Shown here: positions 59,070 through 64,000 of the stretch, one piece after another
Layout of the letters: each line of letters opens with the position of its first letter
Position numbering within the stretch: position 1 is the stretch's first letter
NCBI RefSeq assembly: GCF_030272615.1
Contig: NC_081409.1
Location: forward strand, 471,192,573 to 471,256,572
DNA length: 64,000 nt
Origin: Cryptomeria japonica
Taxonomy: Eukaryota > Streptophyta > Pinopsida > Cupressales > Cupressaceae
Direction of reading: 5' to 3'
Notes under the pieces: generated by a model
What the model saw: only the letters and a program-made list of their open reading frames with translations
Databases searched by the model: none
Told to the model about the DNA's origin: nothing
Position numbers and translations under genes: made by a program

Positions 59070-59597
59070 ATGGACACTCCCATCTGCTTGAGAAGCATTT
59101 CTGCAGATGACTAGAGGGCCATTCTGGGCTCTGTTAGAGACCAAACCCTCCAATCAGTCTACAAGGAGGTTGGGTCGTTCACCAATGAGGTTGTGTGGAT
59201 GGTGTTGGGCAGAGAGTATCTGCAAAATTAAAATAGATACCATGTTAACATAGACATTACATCTTGGTTCTTAGTGTCTCTTCTGGACCTCAGAGGAGAC
59301 AAGGTGGATATGTTGATGCTGTTGAGGAAGGTTTTTAAGGAAGACTTCCTTGGAGATGACATTACTGTTGTCATCCTTGTAGAAGTAGGGGTGGGGATCC
59401 CTTGGGTGATTGAATTATCCAAGCTTATCCTCCTTGACCAAACAGTACCAGTGGCCAAGCAACTATTTCTCCTGAACCTAAATGCAGAGCACTTGATGTG
59501 TCATAGGAAATGGGCGCAGATTGGTAGGGAATTCCTCCATAAATGGTTGCTCCTGAACTACATTCCAAACTACATGTGGCTTGAAGAATTCTCTTAG
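59070..59597 (+). pseudogene. Unrecognised coding remnant
   Basis: One frame of 175 codons from MDTPICLRSISADD, with stops at about 59112 and 59229, then open to 59597 (SLLDLRGDKVDMLMLL, EDFLGDDITVVILVEVG, CHRKWAQIGREFLHKWLLLN). Hydrophobic/amphipathic pattern without a membrane segment or a motif I know. It does not resemble gag or pol of the elements here. An A-rich run lies about 450 bp downstream (60048-60060), so a processed copy is conceivable, but that is weak. Confidence 0.35.
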
Positions 59598-60175
59598 CTT
59601 ATACTGTTTGAAGAATTCTACATGGAAGGAGGGCCAGATTCTTAGGGCAAAGTTGTAAACCATCCACTACCTGTGCCCTAGCCTTGCCCTTGTGGGCCCC
59701 TAGTAGTTTTTTTTTCCTATGTCCTTGAAACCTAACAGGCTCAATGGCTCACTCATTTTGGCTTTTAATTTTTTGAGGGACTCAAGTCTCAGACATAAAA
59801 ATTGTAAATTTCCAAAGCATAAACATTAATGATAATTTTTCAAACTCCAGATTGTTTCAGTTTGCCTCTTAGAGTCTTATGGATATAAAAATGCTTTCTA
59901 TAATTCTATTTCATTTTTATTAATGAAAGTTTTTCAAATGATTTTTGTCTATGAGCTACGTTATTTCAATATTTTGTTAAACAATGGAAATAAATTTAAT
60001 ACTGTGATCTTTTTTATGTAATGCTTCTTCCTCTATATTTAATATATAAAAAAAAAAAAATCAGTTCATTCCATTAATTATTTGTTTATTGATTATGGTT
60101 GATCATAATTTTATAAATATATAAAAAAAAAGTTTATCTCATGAAAAACAAGTGAATTAAAACTAAAACTCCAAC
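59598..60175. other. AT-rich spacer, no gene seen
   Basis: Contains a T-run at about 59706 and A-runs at 60048-60060 and 60121-60130; nothing else recognised. Confidence 0.4.
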
Positions 60176-60490
60176 TTACATGTTGTTGAAGTTTTGAACT
60201 AGTGCATGCGTGGGTTGGTAACTTGGTATTGGGTACACGCTATAATTTATATTTAAGATTTTGTCATAATGAAGAAATTTGAGACATTTATGAAGGGTAG
60301 ATGGGATCGCTTTCATAGAAGCAAACCAAGGGCAAGGATGTCCCAACTTCACACAAAATTGATCTAAAGTAGGATTTATGAATGATAGCAAAAATAACAT
60401 CTAAGCACTTAGTACCAACCTTAACGGGAACTGGAAGAGTAATAGAACCTATAGTAGGACAAGAGAAACCATCTAAGATCTTAACCACTA
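60176..60490 (-). pseudogene. Ty3/Gypsy protease-end fragment
   Basis: Minus strand from about 60488: VKILDGFSCPTIGSITLPVP and VKVGTKCLDVIFAII, then after a frame change LGHPCPWFASMKAIPSTLHK and CLKFLHYDKI. The AIPSTLHKCLKF word is the same protease-end motif as G1 AVPSMYHQCLKF. It is an isolated scrap of another Gypsy element; no adjoining pol or LTR is seen. Confidence 0.75.
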
Positions 60491-61191
60491 AATCAAATTT
60501 ATCATATCAATATGTTACTAACTTACTTCATGCAATTGTAACAATGTAAAGTATAAAGATATTCTTAACTTATTACATTCACCATACATGTTGGATCAAT
60601 CATCAATGAGAACCCCTCGTGAGAGTATTTCTTTGATCTTTGCAAGTGATATATAGACTTATAGTGGGCCATCACGTGTTTCAAAATTTAATTTCCAGTA
60701 GTCTCACTAGGATCAAAGGTAATGCATATTGCATAGGTCCTTAGGAGGTGCGCATTTATCAATAAGATTCACCACATTATTTATCAATAAAATTATATTA
60801 AATTAAAATCTACATTAAACTAAATTTATGTTGAACTTTTATATATATTTTTAGTCTTTATTTATTTATTAAATTAAAATTTATGTTGAACTTTTATATA
60901 TATTTTTAAAATATTTTTTAAAAGCAAATATCGTAAACATATTTTTTAAGAATTTTGTTAAACTTTAAATTAATATTTTAGATTTAATATTGAATGTTTT
61001 CTTTTTTATATTAAACTTTTACCTTTCAAATTTTATATCAAAATTTATATTTTTATTTAGTTATTTGTTTTATTCTAGAAACTAAGTTTCATGTTCTATT
61101 CTATTTTTGAATTTCATATTTTTACAAACAATATTAACATTATATTTAATAGTTATCTCAAACTATTGCACATCTTTAAATGTCTCTTATT
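60491..61191. other. AT-rich spacer with a short direct repeat
   Basis: Two copies of a unit of about 33 bp (TTTATGTTGAACTTTTATAT...) near 60821 and 60875. No gene seen. Confidence 0.5.
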
Positions 61192-61816
61192 ATGGGACCA
61201 ACGACATATGACAACAGGTACCATCGACAATCACCCGTTGGATGAGCAAAGATCAACAACTTAAGGTGGATTTCGGCACAAATGTGGTAAGTGAACACAT
61301 TTGTGAGAACTTTGCCTGGAATTGAACATTTTAAATTTAATTAAATATAATTAAGTCTATAAAGCTCTTTTTTAGGTGGAAGTTTAAAATGATTAAACAA
61401 ACTTAAAACGCAGTCCCAAAAACTGACATGAGTATGGTGACGTGCCCGAAAAATGGTAGAAGTCATGGGACCCACAACATCTGACAATAGGTACCATCGT
61501 CCATTGGATGAGAAAATATCAACAGCTTAGGGTGTATTTCGGCCCGAATGTGGGAAGTGAACACATTTGTGAGAAATTCGCCTGGAATTGAACGTTTTAA
61601 ATTTAATTAAATAAAATTAAGTCTACAAAGCTCTTTTTCAGGTGAAAGTTTAAAATGATTAAACAGACTTAAAAAACAATGCCAAAAAGTGACACGAGTA
61701 TGGTGACGTGCCCGAAAAATGGCAGAAATCATGGGACCCACGACATCTGACAACAGGTACCATCATCTATTGGATGAGCAAAGATCAACGGCTTAGGGTG
61801 GATTTCGGCCCGAATG
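61192..61816. repeat. Tandem repeat of about 270 bp, 2.3 copies
   Basis: Units begin ATGGGACCMAC at 61192, 61465 and 61731 (periods 273 and 266); the third stops at about 61816. Conserved words include GGTACCATC, GTGAACACATTTGTGAGAA and GACGTGCCCGAAAAATGG. No ORF spans a unit. Confidence 0.88.
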
Positions 61817-62239
61817 GTCAAACCCTCCAATTGACTTGGCCAACATGTAGAGTGAACCTGTTTGGTTGCTTACTCTCTCACTTTAGGTTCTGCAGGACCT
61901 AGGCGGGTATACCTATTCACTGAATGTCTCCAATAAACAGTGCTTTTTATAGCAGATATGTTATCCTAATCTGATATCTCCTGATCTTGAAATGGCATGA
62001 GTTCCTTGAATGGAGATATAGCAGACGAGTTCAAGATTGTTGTTAATATTGAGCAGAATTAATAGCATTAAGGCGCATGCAAAAGTCAGATCATACACAA
62101 GAGACACCATAATTTACGTGGAAAAATTGAGAAGGAAAAAATCATAAAGAATGCTAATTCTCAATATTTTAACACCAGTTAAGGTGACACTGGTTAAGGT
62201 GATTTTGTACAATTTGTGGGTCACTGCCAATGTACTCAC

Positions 62240-62356
62240 TATGAATCGACTCACTACCTTGAAAGGCTCCTTGCTAAGTACCAGATAGGCTCACTACTAT
62301 TTACAGATAGACTCACTGCCAATTATAGATGGGCTCACTACCCTGAAAGGCTCATT
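62240..62356. repeat. Short degenerate repeats (CTCACTAC words)
   Basis: Five CTCACTRYC-like words about 22-45 bp apart, with CCTTGAAAGGCTCCTTGCTAA and a near copy 84 bp later. 61817-62239 shows nothing else. Confidence 0.5.
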
Positions 62357-62420
62357 GCTGAAGAAGAAATAAATACAAAAATAATCCACCACAAAAATAG
62401 TCTATACTACTAGATCTCCC

Positions 62421-64000
62421 TCCGGTAACTATCTCATGCCATCTCTAGATTCCTTCAATCTTGCATTTCTTCAACACAAAAGACACACATATGGAAACAT
62501 CAAATCAAACCCCTATATATATACTCTCTGAAAAATTATAAATCTTAATGTCAGCTGAGATAAGGATCTAAAATAGGTCTCCACTAAACATTATGGTGGT
62601 GGTAAGGAATGAAAAGTGAACCATATCACACCTCTTTTCCTTAAATAAATCAATACTCTACATCCAATACCAAAGACGAACCTAAAACATATCTGTATGT
62701 TATATCCTCAATAGCCTGTCTAAAGAATTGAGCTCCAGATCCTGCCAAACCCAAAGATAATACAAAAAACATCTTCTGAAATACCAAACACATCCAGTGA
62801 AACTCGAGGAAACCTTCAACTACACAACATTCTTAAAATGAATGCTTCTGCTCAACATACGACATCTCGACTTAATCTAGGCCTAAGAATTTGACATCAA
62901 TGAAAACACATGACTGTAATGCTAACACCTTTATCTTTAGGAGGTTTTGTTTACAATGCGCTAGTTAATGTGTTATCCATACAACTCATTGCCTTACTAC
63001 CATTGACGACACAAATATCCATTGTAAAGTGGAAAATTGTGGGCGTAGCCAATTTTCCACGGGGAAATGAAAAAATCACTAAGCTCAATTTTCACTTGAG
63101 GGAGTTTACATTCAAAAGAGGGGGATGAATCCACTAGATCCAATCCTAAATGATGTAAGGACTGAATACTAAGTAGATTGGTTATGATTGGAAAACAATT
63201 GACCCTCTTTTGTAAGTTGATTAATTGAATTAAGATTAAGTGCTGGAAATGAAGACAAAATATGCAAAAACAGTGAGCTACAGGTTCAAGATTTAGTCGT
63301 GCACCTGGATCTGAGAAGTTTGGAATGATTCAAAGCTTCTTTGTGAAATCGGGCAAAAGTTGCAGGGATTGTGTGTCTAGATAGGGGTTCCCTCCACTTG
63401 GTCCTCCGAACTTTTTGCGTGTTGAAAAAGGTTTTTCCGTCTTTATGAATAAAGATTAATTTCAGAAGTAAAGCTGCGCACCTATTTCCTGCACACAGAA
63501 AGAAAGGGAAATGTGTTGGGAATAGGGGTTTGCCTTGAAGTCAAACCTTGGTTTTGGAATTAACCAAGTGATTGAAATAATGTAGATGAAAGGACTGAAA
63601 GTAGAAATCCTCCTCTTTGAGGGGATGTTGAATTGCTTGAAAATGAAATGCTTATACCTCCTTGTGAATTATTGTTTTTCTCCACATGGAATTATGATTT
63701 CATGAAGTAGAATAATGATCTCCTCTTCAATGCTTGAAATCTTGACTCTATTGCCGCTCCAAAGCTTGAAGGAAGACTAAAAATGCTCAATTGATTTTGA
63801 ATGCTTGATTGAATTTCGTTAGATTTGATAGGATGTCAAATGAAAGGGGAAATCCCTCTTATATACTTTCTAGTGGAATTAATTGACTAATTTTCTGACT
63901 TGAGCCGTCATAGGGGGATTTTCTTGCTTCAAATTTGAGTTAGGTCCAAGGGAGGGGATCAAGATAGGCCCTAGTTAAGGGATCCCAAGGCACTACACCC
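62421..64000. other. Unassigned sequence, no gene seen
   Basis: No coding motif. A purine tract AAAAGAGGGGGATGAATCC at about 63113-63131 and the end GGCACTACA (63990-63998; minus strand TGTAGTGCC, an LTR-like start) suggest LTR-derived sequence. No second copy is in view to prove it. Confidence 0.35.

Noticed and set aside
60048-60060. Poly(A) tail marking a processed pseudogene for 59070-59597
   Set aside because: The A-run sits in AT-rich DNA with similar runs nearby, and no target-site duplication or polyadenylation signal at the right distance could be shown.
1-64000. tRNA genes suggested by GGTATCAGAGC words
   Set aside because: All are primer binding sites next to LTR ends; no cloverleaf is present around them.

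Overview
The window is plant nuclear DNA that consists almost entirely of decayed, nested LTR retrotransposons. There is no intact host gene, rRNA, tRNA or CRISPR array that I can support. Evidence for a plant: Ty1/Copia elements primed by initiator tRNA-Met, a Tat-type Ty3/Gypsy element with two RNase H domains, and an antisense plant-mobile-domain (PMD) gene. The low GC, the age of the insertions and the lack of genes suggest a large-genome seed plant, possibly a gymnosperm; that last step is a guess.

Layout. 1-6424: E1, an LTR element without pol genes (5' LTR cut by the window edge). 6425-6635: start of a minus-strand LTR that E1 interrupts and that itself interrupts Copia A. 6636-11057: Copia A (+), with integrase deleted. 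11058-13772: G2, a minus-strand Gypsy remnant (gag, protease, RNase H, no reverse transcriptase). 13773-15555: AT-rich flank. 15561-50296: G1, a Tat-type Gypsy element on the minus strand, bounded by TSD GTAAG. G1 contains three later insertions, each with its own TSD: E2 (16844-24286, +, TAGGA), Copia B (33764-40438, -, TTGAG) and T1, a LARD-like element (40843-44456, -, TTGTG/TCGTG). Without them G1 is about 17 kb. 50297-52129: flank with an array of palindromic hairpins and a 56-bp tandem repeat. About 52130-58045: E3, a third pol-less element. 58046-64000: AT-rich DNA with an unrecognised coding remnant, a Gypsy protease scrap and a tandem repeat of about 270 bp.

The best candidate for something undescribed is the E1/E2/E3 family. 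Three diverged elements have LTRs, a tRNA-Met primer site and Copia-like polypurine tracts, but no protease, reverse transcriptase, RNase H or integrase. Each instead carries two ORFs in the same order: a coiled-coil protein with four CCHC-type knuckles, and a protein of about 1000-1100 residues that I cannot place in any family. They share cis-signals with Copia A and Copia B (repeated PPT-like tracts, an inverted repeat bracketing the PPT/U3 junction, and, with Copia B only, an ACCGGT-rich sequence). This suggests they were mobilised in trans by such Copia elements. G1 is internally coherent: gag, protease, RT, RNase H, second RNase H, integrase, then the antisense PMD ORF before the 3' LTR. 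All coding regions carry stops or frameshifts.
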